Shown in pieces: positions 1 through 6,196 of a stretch of 6,568 nucleotides of DNA. This DNA comes from an uncultured Selenomonadaceae bacterium. GTDB taxonomy: Bacteria > Bacillota > Negativicutes > Selenomonadales > Selenomonadaceae. The position numbers and the translations under genes are program-made. Location of the stretch: positions 1 to 6,568 of the forward strand of contig CAJORE010000318.1 in assembly GCA_905236595.1 (NCBI GenBank), given 5' to 3'. Position 1 is the first letter of the stretch. Every line of letters starts with the position of its first letter. A model generated the notes under the pieces. It was not told the origin of the DNA. It did no database searches and saw nothing but the letters and a program-made list of their open reading frames with translations.

Positions 1-316
1 CGGACGAATTATGCAGTATTTCCCCAAGTATTTTCCTTTGTTTTTTGCCTGTATCATAGTGGTTATTGAGGCTGTTATGTGGTATTATATTGGGCGGTGT
101 GCGTTGGTTTTTTCCGCGAAACGACCAAGTGCTTTCATATTTTGTGGTTAACGAGAAAAATGTTTTTATGCTTCGACTTGCCGTGAATATTTTTGACCGA
201 CGGGAAAGCAGACAGGCATCGACGGCGGCGGCTTTTGTGTTTTTCGACGAAAGCCGGTGCGGCAAGACGGAGAAAGCGATTTTATAACAAGCCTCATTGC
301 CGGGGGAGGAGATATT
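1..316. other. Upstream region with no convincing gene
   Basis: I see no gene here that I would defend. One reading frame from ATG at 11 to TAA at 149-151 would give a 46-residue peptide with a hydrophobic stretch (residues 9-24) followed by YYIGR. It has no visible ribosome binding site and may be chance or the decayed start of a membrane protein gene. Another frame (66-287) has a poor start and no recognisable domain. A short inverted repeat, CGGCTTT at 229-235 and AAAGCCG at 250-256, could form a hairpin with a 14-base loop, but no T run follows it. The promoter of the downstream operon is expected somewhere in this stretch. Confidence 0.5.
283..288 (+). promoter_or_regulatory. Possible -10 box for the downstream operon
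   Basis: TATAAC matches the sigma-70 type -10 consensus at five of six bases and sits 28 bases before the first gene's start. Transcription from it would give a short leader of about 20 bases containing the ribosome binding site. No acceptable -35 box lies 15-18 bases upstream and there is no TGn extension, so this is weak. Other AT-rich candidates, such as TATATT at 86-91, are no better. Confidence 0.2.
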
Positions 317-1357
317 ATGAAATTTACGGGCGGCACGAAACCGAAAATAATCGTGGCGGCTGTGGTTGTTCTCGTAATTATGGGCGGCGCTTTGACCTAT
401 TATTGTTCGGTGTATACCAAAACGCCGGAATATGCCGTCGAGCAAATAGTCGGCGCCATCGAACATCATGATGCCGCACGGTTTAACAGTTACGTCGATA
501 TTGACAATATTGCCGAGGTCGGCTACGACGAATTTACGGCGGGGCTTTTGGATACGCCAAACGCTCAATCCGCCGAAGCCTTGCAAGTATTGAGAGATTT
601 CGGGCGTATCATAAAAAAGCCGTTAATCGCCGGGTTTAAGACGGCGGTGACGGATTTCATCGAAACCGGCAGTTGGGACGGCGGTTCCCTTAAAGAGGAC
701 GGCATCGACGCCAATGAATTGATCGCCCGGTTGGGGCTGGCCAATTTTGCCGTCACCAACGTGAAAAACGTCGTGCAACAAGACGACGACAAGGCCGTTG
801 GGGAAATTGTTCTCGCCGATACGAAAAATCACGGAGAATTTGTCCTAAATGTCGAATTTGTCCGCGAAAACGGCGAGTGGCGCTTAAAGAACGTCACCAA
901 CATTCACGATTATGTGGTGTTTGTCAATAAAGTGCGGCGGCAGAAGCTGAACGAATACTTGGAAGCTTCCGGCAAAATAATCGCCAAACACGACGATAAT
1001 ATCCGAAGCGCCGATTTTGAATTTCAGTCGATTTTGAGCAAGGGTTCCTTGGGCAAGGATTATACTCGCGCCGATTTGAAACGGTTAATGGAAAACACCG
1101 TAATAAAAGATTGGCAGGAGCGCAAGGAAGAGTTGGCGGTGCTCAATGTCCCCGACGAAGCCATGAATCTTCATCGGTTGCGCCTTAGGATTTGCGAATT
1201 GCATATCGCCTACGCCGAGGGCTATGCCAAATGGATGAGCGATAAAAAAGTCACGACCATTCGTTCGGCCGAGAGTGAGTTAAAGCAGGCGCGTACCCTT
1301 GAGAGCGAAGCGGCCTTTTTGAAGCAACGAATGGTCAATGATGACGCCGCCAAATGA
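317..1357 (+). CDS. Membrane-anchored protein, DUF2939-like N-terminal half
   Basis: A 346-residue protein of unknown function. Residues 1-10 are short and basic, residues 11-30 form one hydrophobic helix, and the rest is soluble, so it is probably an N-terminally anchored protein with its bulk outside the cytoplasm. The part after the helix (TPEYAVEQIVGAIEHHD at 36-52, YVDIDNI at 59-65, then GEWRLKNV at 186-193) follows the layout of DUF2939 proteins: a residue pattern around an Ala-Ile-x-x-x-Asp helix and a Val-Asp, ending in a Trp-Arg-Leu strand. This is pattern resemblance, not a search result. Residues about 205-346 are mostly charged helix and extend beyond that domain. I chose ATG 317 because GGAGGAG (305-311) lies 5 bases before it; the same frame stays open upstream to 257 without a ribosome binding site. 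The stop touches the ribosome binding site of the next gene, so the two are probably co-translated. Confidence 0.85.
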   Translation: MKFTGGTKPKIIVAAVVVLVIMGGALTYYCSVYTKTPEYAVEQIVGAIEHHDAARFNSYVDIDNIAEVGYDEFTAGLLDTPNAQSAEALQVLRDFGRIIKKPLIAGFKTAVTDFIETGSWDGGSLKEDGIDANELIARLGLANFAVTNVKNVVQQDDDKAVGEIVLADTKNHGEFVLNVEFVRENGEWRLKNVTNIHDYVVFVNKVRRQKLNEYLEASGKIIAKHDDNIRSADFEFQSILSKGSLGKDYTRADLKRLMENTVIKDWQERKEELAVLNVPDEAMNLHRLRLRICELHIAYAEGYAKWMSDKKVTTIRSAESELKQARTLESEAAFLKQRMVNDDAAK

Positions 1358-1364
1358 AAGGAGG
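1357..1364 (+). promoter_or_regulatory. Ribosome binding site selecting a TTG start
   Basis: AAAGGAGG is a near-perfect Shine-Dalgarno sequence starting at the last base of the previous gene's TGA stop. It is 7 bases before TTG 1372. The in-frame ATG at 1354 lies upstream of it and has no ribosome binding site of its own, so TTG is the better start. Confidence 0.75.
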
Positions 1365-1371
1365 CAGCAAA

Positions 1372-2400
1372 TTGGACGAGTTTACGAAAAACGATATGCA
1401 CCCCGGCAAATCCGTCGAGAGCGCCGTTACGCATAATACCGTAACGGATGCCCGCGCTTTGCCCGCTTTCGCTTTAAGCGATGATACGTCGCCAACGACG
1501 GCGGACAAAAGCGACGCCGCCGGGTATGCCGCGTCTATAGCCGACGATACTTACAAGACGCAAGAGGCGGTTGCCGATGCCGCCGATTTAGATGACGCCG
1601 CCGAGGACGACGACGAAATACAGCCGCCTTTCCCGCAAAAAAAAGCGCGGGAATTAAAGCGTCTGCCCCTTGATATGTTTCGGGCGCAAACGCCGTCCCG
1701 GTCGTCGAATTTTTTCAAGTTTGGCCGGGGGTTCAAGGCTGTCGCGGTTGTTGTGGCGATAGCGTTTGCCGCCGCCGTCGGTTTTCTGGCGGCGGGGTTG
1801 ATTTATGAACATTCGCCCGAAGTCGTGAGCGTTCGCGAGCATCGTCGCCAAGTGCTGGAACAAAAGCAAGCCCAAATTGACGAAGAGACAATGTATTTGG
1901 AGCAGGAAAAGCGCCGCTTGGAACTCAACAAAGAACTGCTTGAAGCGCAAAAGAAAAATTATGAGCGCGAAGAAAGCCGTTTGGCGGGTAAACATGAACG
2001 GTTGTATGACGAGGAAAGCGAAACCGCCGAAGGCTTCGTGAGCCGATTATTGGACAAAGTCACCGGACGGCAACGGGAACGGCGCGAAGAGATTTACCGT
2101 ACCGAACAAGAGCGGCAAGCCGTCACCAAAGGCGGCGACGAGGTGGATAAAGCGTTGCGCGACGCCCAAGCCACCTTGGATGACGTGAATGATAAACTGG
2201 CCGAAGCCCGGGCACTTAAAAAGGATATTGACAACGTTCGTTCGCAAATTGAAGCGGCCTACGCCGAAAACAAGGACTTGGTGGATTCCATTATGTACTA
2301 CACCCGATCCGGAGCGGCGGTTATCATGGGCGTGTTTGACGACAAAACGGACGAGTTATACAGCGATGAATCGGCTCAAGACGAATTTGCAATAAAGTGA
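1372..2400 (+). CDS. Single-pass coiled-coil membrane protein, function unknown
   Basis: A 342-residue protein from TTG 1372, which I do not recognise. Three regions are visible. Residues 1-120 are low in hydrophobic residues and rich in Asp, Ala and Thr, with a very acidic patch at 72-83, and look disordered; a basic segment (KKARELKRL, 90-98) follows. Residues about 122-144 form one transmembrane helix rich in Ala and Val. Residues about 152-310 are heavily charged, with long runs of Glu, Lys, Arg and Gln and heptad-like spacing at about 155-212 and 234-300, typical of coiled coil. If the positive-inside rule holds (basic residues 90-122 before the helix), the acidic N-terminus is cytoplasmic and the coiled coil is outside. 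Such a layout suits a scaffold or an envelope-spanning partner, but that is inference. It lies between a membrane-anchored unknown and an ABC importer, with a 14-base gap before and 15 after. Confidence 0.85.
   Translation: MDEFTKNDMHPGKSVESAVTHNTVTDARALPAFALSDDTSPTTADKSDAAGYAASIADDTYKTQEAVADAADLDDAAEDDDEIQPPFPQKKARELKRLPLDMFRAQTPSRSSNFFKFGRGFKAVAVVVAIAFAAAVGFLAAGLIYEHSPEVVSVREHRRQVLEQKQAQIDEETMYLEQEKRRLELNKELLEAQKKNYEREESRLAGKHERLYDEESETAEGFVSRLLDKVTGRQRERREEIYRTEQERQAVTKGGDEVDKALRDAQATLDDVNDKLAEARALKKDIDNVRSQIEAAYAENKDLVDSIMYYTRSGAAVIMGVFDDKTDELYSDESAQDEFAIK
1630..1653 (+). repeat. Inverted repeat with an A8 loop inside the coding region
   Basis: TTCCCGC (1630-1636) and GCGGGAA (1647-1653) are perfect inverted copies around a 10-base loop that contains eight consecutive A (1637-1644). 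No T run follows, so it is not a terminator on the + strand. It lies within the coiled-coil gene, in the stretch coding for the basic segment before the membrane helix. Confidence 0.5.
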
Positions 2401-2402
2401 GT

Positions 2403-2410
2403 GAAGGTGA
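2403..2410 (+). promoter_or_regulatory. Ribosome binding site of the binding-protein gene
   Basis: GAAGGTGA lies 5 bases before ATG 2416. It argues for that start over GTG 2401 and ATG 2410, which lie in the same frame but at or upstream of this site. Choosing 2416 also gives a compact lipoprotein signal. Confidence 0.55.
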
Positions 2411-2415
2411 TGTCA

Positions 2416-3351
2416 ATGAGCAAAATGAAATATTTGTTGCTGACGGCGGTCATGATGATCGCTTTGGCGGGTTGCGGCGGCAATACGACGACCGGCGGTT
2501 CGGCCGACAACAAATTGACCGTGGGGCTTATGCCCGATGTTGATTCCGTACCGTTCATTGTCGCCGCCGAAAAAGGTTATTTTGCCGAAGAAGGCGTCGA
2601 GGTCACCCTCATGCCCTTTAAGAGCGCCCAGGAGCGTGACAGCGCTTTGCAAAGCGGAAATTTGGACGGCGCCGTAAGCGATGTTTTGGCGCTGTGTTTC
2701 TTCAAAGAGGGCGGCTTTGACGTGGCGGCCGCCTCCGCCACCGAGGGAAGCTACAAACTAATCGGCAAAAAAGACGGCGCGACAAATTTGGCCGCCTTGA
2801 CCGACGGTGATGTGGCCGTATCCAAGAACACGATAATCGAATACGTCACCGATTGCATATTGGAGCGGGGCAATATGGGCGACACCGGCGTAAACAAGGT
2901 CATAATCCCGCAAATCCCCGTTCGCCTTGAGATGCTTCAAAACGGCAAAGTGGACGGCGCTACTTTGCCCGAACCGATGGCGACGGTGGCTGTGGCGGAT
3001 GGCGGCGTGCAAATTGCCGATTCGGTGGACATGGGCATAAACCCCGGTGTTTTCATCGTAACCAAGGCGGCGGCGACGAACAAAAAAGAAGCGGTGCAAG
3101 CCATGTATCGCGCTTACAACAAGGCGGCGACGTATCTTAACACCGCGCCGAAAGAAGAGTACATCGACATGGTGTGCGAAAAGTCGGGCTTTCCGCCCGC
3201 CGCCCGTGAGACGCTGGAGCTTCCCCAATATAGCAAGGCTGTTCTGCCGTCGCGTGAAGATGTGCAGGGCGTGAGCAAATGGTTAAAGGATAAGGCTTTG
3301 GTCAACAACGATTACGGTTATGAAGATGTGGTAACGGATATATTGCCTTAA
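2416..3351 (+). CDS. ABC importer substrate-binding lipoprotein (NMT1/SsuA/ThiY type)
   Basis: A 311-residue protein that would capture the solute for the transporter encoded by the next two genes. It opens with a lipoprotein signal: Lys at 3 and 5, a hydrophobic stretch at 6-18, and the lipobox LAGC ending in Cys20, so it should be lipid-anchored outside the inner membrane. The mature part has family hallmarks: LTVGLMPDVDSVPF at 34-47, the EKGYFAEEGV segment at 52-61 (close to the usual EKGYF-x-x-EGL), a SALQSGNLDGAVSD motif at 76-89, and LPEP at 184-187 after KVDGA, all typical of the NMT1/ThiY/SsuA superfamily fold. Members bind aliphatic sulfonates, taurine, nitrate, bicarbonate or thiamine precursors; the sequence does not tell which. 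The length is normal for the family. It starts 15 bases after the coiled-coil gene and ends 8 bases before the ATPase. Confidence 0.92.
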   Translation: MSKMKYLLLTAVMMIALAGCGGNTTTGGSADNKLTVGLMPDVDSVPFIVAAEKGYFAEEGVEVTLMPFKSAQERDSALQSGNLDGAVSDVLALCFFKEGGFDVAAASATEGSYKLIGKKDGATNLAALTDGDVAVSKNTIIEYVTDCILERGNMGDTGVNKVIIPQIPVRLEMLQNGKVDGATLPEPMATVAVADGGVQIADSVDMGINPGVFIVTKAAATNKKEAVQAMYRAYNKAATYLNTAPKEEYIDMVCEKSGFPPAARETLELPQYSKAVLPSREDVQGVSKWLKDKALVNNDYGYEDVVTDILP

Positions 3352-3359
3352 TTTGTTTC

Positions 3360-4127
3360 ATGAATGTGCATATAAGTATAAAAAACGTCGGCGTGCGTTA
3401 TGAAAAGACGGCGGCGGTGAACAATGTGTCGCTTGATATTCCTCGCGGTGCGGCGACGGTTATCGTTGGCGAATCCGGTTGCGGCAAGTCAACATTGTTG
3501 CGGGTCGTGGCCGGATTGCAAAAGCCGACCGTCGGCGAAGTAAAAATTTTCGGCGACAAGACAAAAATTGCCTTTATGCCGCAAACCTACGGGCTTATGC
3601 CGTGGCAAACGGCGCGGGAAAACATTTTGTTGCCGCGCCGTCTCGGCAAGGGCTTGGGTTTTTGGCGCAAGGACAAATTGTCGGCCGCCGACGAAGAACG
3701 GTTCAACGATTTGTTGCAAAAATTGGGTATCGCCGAAATAACGGAGCGATACCCCCGTGAACTTAGCGGCGGCCAAAAACAACGCGTGGCGCTGGCGCGT
3801 GTTTTTTTTGCGCGCCTGCCGATTTTGCTTATGGACGAACCTTTTTCGGCGCTTGATGCCATCACCCGTGAAGAGATCGGGCGGGTGTTCGGAGCGCTGC
3901 GGAAAAAAGTCGGGATGACGACCCTGCTCGTGACGCACGATGTCAATGAAGCCTTGACCCTCGCCGACGAAATTGTCATAATGAAAAAGGATTCGCAAAA
4001 GGGCGGGCAAATTTTTACCGTGCTTGACGGCGCCGCTGATTTTGGCGAAACGGGACGGGAAACGCCGGAGTTTTTCGGCAAAGCAAACAAGATTCGTCGA
4101 ATTTTGGCAGAGATTGCCGAAAAGTAA
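3360..4127 (+). CDS. ABC importer ATP-binding protein (SsuB/TauB type)
   Basis: A 255-residue ATPase that powers uptake from the cytoplasmic face, together with the permease encoded next. All nucleotide-binding motifs are intact: the aromatic A-loop residue Tyr14, Walker A GESGCGKST at 37-45, Q-loop Gln75 in MPQTYGLMPWQT, signature LSGGQKQR at 135-142, Walker B ILLMDE at 155-160 with catalytic Glu160, D-loop SALD at 163-166 and the switch His193 in VTHDVNEAL. The PQ-x-x-x-LMPW segment and the length match the nitrate/sulfonate/taurine ATPase group. ATG 3360 fits the family N-terminus, but no Shine-Dalgarno sequence precedes it (the 8-base gap reads TTTGTTTC), so translation may depend on ribosomes finishing the binding-protein gene. 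The stop codon is part of the next gene's ribosome binding site. Confidence 0.95.
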   Translation: MNVHISIKNVGVRYEKTAAVNNVSLDIPRGAATVIVGESGCGKSTLLRVVAGLQKPTVGEVKIFGDKTKIAFMPQTYGLMPWQTARENILLPRRLGKGLGFWRKDKLSAADEERFNDLLQKLGIAEITERYPRELSGGQKQRVALARVFFARLPILLMDEPFSALDAITREEIGRVFGALRKKVGMTTLLVTHDVNEALTLADEIVIMKKDSQKGGQIFTVLDGAADFGETGRETPEFFGKANKIRRILAEIAEK

Positions 4128-4138
4128 GGAATTTGTCA

Positions 4139-4897
4139 ATGAAAAAAAATATCCTCGTTACCGGGGGATTGAATGTCGTCGTCTTTGGCGCGGCGACGCT
4201 TTTTTTGTTGTGGCTCTTTGTTTCGCTCATTGTCCAAACGCCGGCTTTGCCATCGCCGACGGCGGTGCTGGCACGATTGGCGCAGATTTTTTTTGCGGGG
4301 CTTTTGCCCCATATGACGGTCAGCCTGTTGCGTATAATTGTCGGTGTTACGGCGGCGGTGGCGGTTGGTTTTCCCTTAGGCTTGTGGATGGGCTGTTATG
4401 CGTCCGTCAACCGGCGCTTGGCGCCGTCGGTGTATTTGATTTATCCGCTTCCAAAAATCGCTCTGTTGCCGGTTTTGATGCTGTTGTTTGGCGTCGGCGA
4501 ACTGTCCAAGGCGGCGCTTATTTTTCTTATTGTCGTTTTTCAAGTTACGGTTTCCGTGCGCGATGCCGTCTTGACCATCGACGAAGAAACATTTTATCCG
4601 TTGCGGGCGATGGCGGCGTCAAGCGTTGACACATTCCGCGAAGTGCTGTTCCCGGCGCTGCTGCCGACGCTTATTACTGCGCTTCGGGTGGCGATGGCCA
4701 CCGCTGTTTCCGTGTTGTTTTTTGCCGAAACCTACGGGACGCAAAGCGGCATGGGTTGGTTCATAATGGATGCTTGGCTAAGGGTTAATTATCTTGATAT
4801 GTATGCCGGTTTGGTTGTATTGTCATGGATGGGCTTGCTGTTGTTCGGCGTTTTGGATATTGCGGAACGTCGCGTGACGCGTTGGCAACGTGGTTAG
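4139..4897 (+). CDS. ABC importer permease (SsuC/TauC type)
   Basis: A 252-residue integral membrane protein forming the channel of the importer. Hydrophobic segments lie at about 12-32, 59-86, 99-118, 124-140, 175-197 and 221-239, the roughly six-helix plan of this family. LPSPTAVL at 37-44 is the common proline-rich segment after the first helix, and YPLPKIALLPV at 102-112 is a strong family match. The cytoplasmic loop that docks on the ATPase spans about 153-172 (YPLRAMAASS, then FREVLFPALLP), but it is divergent: the usual Glu-Ala-Ala reads Tyr-Pro-Leu and the usual Gly is Ala159. I chose ATG 4139 because TAAGGA (4125-4130), which includes the ATPase stop codon, lies 8 bases upstream; the in-frame TTG at 4133 is too close to that site. 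Confidence 0.93.
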   Translation: MKKNILVTGGLNVVVFGAATLFLLWLFVSLIVQTPALPSPTAVLARLAQIFFAGLLPHMTVSLLRIIVGVTAAVAVGFPLGLWMGCYASVNRRLAPSVYLIYPLPKIALLPVLMLLFGVGELSKAALIFLIVVFQVTVSVRDAVLTIDEETFYPLRAMAASSVDTFREVLFPALLPTLITALRVAMATAVSVLFFAETYGTQSGMGWFIMDAWLRVNYLDMYAGLVVLSWMGLLLFGVLDIAERRVTRWQRG

Positions 4898-4903
4898 GGG
4901 GGA
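4896..4903 (+). promoter_or_regulatory. Ribosome binding site selecting a TTG start for corA
   Basis: AGGGGGGA begins inside the permease stop codon (TAG 4895-4897) and is 7 bases before TTG 4911. The upstream GTG at 4890 precedes this site and would add seven residues (VRGDAP) unlike the family N-terminus. Because the site overlaps the stop, corA translation is probably coupled to the permease. Confidence 0.65.
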
Positions 4904-4910
4904 TGCACCC

Positions 4911-5891
4911 TTGCTGGAAATTTTCAAATCCGAAGAAAACGGGCAGTTACGGGAACTGTCCCTTGATACCCTGGAAAAGGGCGCGTGGATAAACATTATT
5001 GACCCCACGCCCTATGAACTTAAAGTCGTCGCCGATTTAACACAGGTGGAACCGGATTTTTTGCGTTCGGCGTTGGACGATGAAGAGCGATCGCATACGG
5101 ATGTCGAAGAAGGTTCCGTCATGGTACTGACGAATGTCCCGGTGACGACGGGCAGCGAAAGTTATGATACGTTGCCTTTGGCGATAATACTGACCACCGA
5201 ATACATCATAACCGTTTGCCTTGAAGATACATCGGTCATGGCCGAATTTAACGAGCATACGTCAAAATTGTTCCGCACCTATAAAAGGACGCGGTTCCTG
5301 TTCCAAATACTTTATAAATCCGCCACTTATTATTTGAAATATTTGCGGCAAATAAATAAACTGTCCGACGAAATTGAAGAACTCTTAAAGCATTATATGA
5401 GGAATCGCGAAATTTTGCGGCTTTTGGAGTTGCAAAAGTCGCTGACGTATTTCAATGCGGCTTTAAGGAGCAACGGCGCGGTGCTTGACAAGTTGCTGCG
5501 TTTGCGCTCGAACCAAGCCCATTTGGCGGAAAACTCCGAACTGAACGGCTTGCCGATTCTCAAAATCTACGAAGAGGATGAGGATTTGCTGGAGGATGTC
5601 ATTATCGAAAACAAACAGGCGCGGGAAATGGTTGATATGTACAGCCAAATACTCTCCCGTTTGGCCGACACCTTCTCGTCAATCATAAGCAACAACCTCA
5701 ACATGGTAATGAAATTCTTGGCGGCCATAACGATAATCTTGGCCATACCCACGGTTGTCAGCAGTTTCTTCGGCATGAACGTACCCGTCCCCATGGAGGA
5801 AAACATTCACGGCTTCCTCGTGGTTATCCTGATAGCCGCCGCCATATCCTTAGCCACCGCCTACATTCTGTGGCGACGGGATATGTTCTAG
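4911..5891 (+). CDS. corA: CorA-family divalent cation channel
   Basis: A 326-residue protein of the CorA Mg2+ channel family, which forms a pentameric inner-membrane channel for Mg2+ and sometimes Co2+ or Ni2+. The start LEIFKSEENGQL and then GAWINIIDPT (about 25-34) is the usual beginning of the Firmicutes-type cytoplasmic domain. Two C-terminal helices at about 264-287 and 301-321 flank the family signature GMN at 288-290, followed by VPVPMEENIHGF, the outer loop that forms the selectivity entrance. The tail WRRDMF is short and basic. The long charged helix needed for gating is visible at about 138-260, and the length is normal. It begins 13 bases after the permease stop, so it is probably last in the ABC operon. 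Family membership is certain; the cation is not shown by sequence. TTG 4911 is preferred over GTG 4890 on the ribosome binding site. Confidence 0.93.
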   Translation: MLEIFKSEENGQLRELSLDTLEKGAWINIIDPTPYELKVVADLTQVEPDFLRSALDDEERSHTDVEEGSVMVLTNVPVTTGSESYDTLPLAIILTTEYIITVCLEDTSVMAEFNEHTSKLFRTYKRTRFLFQILYKSATYYLKYLRQINKLSDEIEELLKHYMRNREILRLLELQKSLTYFNAALRSNGAVLDKLLRLRSNQAHLAENSELNGLPILKIYEEDEDLLEDVIIENKQAREMVDMYSQILSRLADTFSSIISNNLNMVMKFLAAITIILAIPTVVSSFFGMNVPVPMEENIHGFLVVILIAAAISLATAYILWRRDMF

Positions 5892-5911
5892 CGCACCGTC
5901 GCAATTTTTTT
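5873..5911 (+). terminator. Probable intrinsic terminator or attenuator at the corA end
   Basis: GCGACGG (5873-5879) pairs perfectly with CCGTCGC (5896-5902) around a 16-base loop. AA and then seven consecutive T (5905-5911) follow. The left arm encodes the last Arg-Arg of CorA and the corA stop codon lies in the loop. The long loop makes the hairpin less stable than a textbook terminator. The T run abuts the ribosome binding site of the next gene (AAGGAG, 5912-5917), so this could limit read-through into yhdT-panF. Confidence 0.65.
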
Positions 5912-5923
5912 AAGGAGATTCCC

Positions 5924-6196
5924 ATGACCCCATCCACCGAAACGGAAAAATATCGTCAGATGAAAAAAGAGGCTCTTTTCACCTTCCTTGCCCTCGCCGT
6001 TCTCATCGTCTTTTGGCTCGCGGCCGGATTCGGGCTTGCCCGGTTCGACGTAACCGTCTTCCAACTCCCCTTATGGGCTTTGACCTCATCCTTGGGGGTG
6101 TGGTTCTTTGCCCTGTTGTTGGTAAAACTTTTGCTTAAATTCGTCTTCAAGGATATGGACTTAGCGGACGGGAAAGGTGCATCGCGCAATGAATAA
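5924..6196 (+). CDS. yhdT: Small membrane protein YhdT (DUF997 type)
   Basis: A 90-residue protein with two hydrophobic helices at about 18-38 and 46-72, a polar, charged N-terminus (KYRQMKKEA at 9-17) and an acidic tail. The ending FKDMDLADG matches the short conserved Phe/Tyr-Lys/Arg-Asp-hydrophobic-x-Leu motif after the second helix in YhdT proteins. YhdT is a small inner-membrane protein usually encoded just before panF; its role is not established. Its position here, overlapping panF by 8 bases, strongly supports the name. I chose ATG 5924 because TAAGGAG (5911-5917) lies 6 bases before it; an upstream in-frame start at 5870 would run inside corA and has no such site. Confidence 0.85.
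   Translation: MTPSTETEKYRQMKKEALFTFLALAVLIVFWLAAGFGLARFDVTVFQLPLWALTSSLGVWFFALLLVKLLLKFVFKDMDLADGKGASRNE
6173..6179 (+). promoter_or_regulatory. Ribosome binding site of panF, inside yhdT
   Basis: AAAGGTG lies 9 bases before ATG 6189, within the last codons of yhdT. Together with the 8-base overlap of the two genes, it indicates that panF is translated from the same message as yhdT. Confidence 0.55.

Noticed and set aside
193..198. TTGACC as a -35 promoter box
   Set aside because: It matches well on its own, but 16-18 bases downstream there is only GC-rich sequence with no -10 box.
2758..3228. A 156-codon open frame on the - strand opposite the binding-protein gene
   Set aside because: It lies wholly inside a well-supported gene, is rich in Arg, His and Gly as expected of an antisense shadow, and has no recognisable domain.
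3802..3809. Runs of eight T in the ATPase (3802-3809) and permease (4287-4294), and eight A at the permease start (4142-4149), as phase-variation tracts
   Set aside because: Eight-base runs are short for phase variation and can arise from Phe and Lys codons. All three reading frames are intact, so no switching is shown.
3489..4139. A 216-codon open frame on the - strand opposite the ATPase gene
   Set aside because: The + strand carries every ABC ATPase motif in order, so this is a shadow. Its composition is atypical and it has no motif of its own.
4295..4310. GGGGC-TTTT-GCCCC hairpin inside the permease gene, preceded by eight T
   Set aside because: The T run comes before the hairpin, not after it, and on the opposite strand the hairpin is followed by A. 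It does not fit a terminator in either direction and lies within an intact gene.
4024..4629. A 201-codon + strand frame overlapping the ATPase end and the permease
   Set aside because: The Cys, Arg and Gly content is abnormally high and it conflicts with two well-supported genes. It is an out-of-frame reading.
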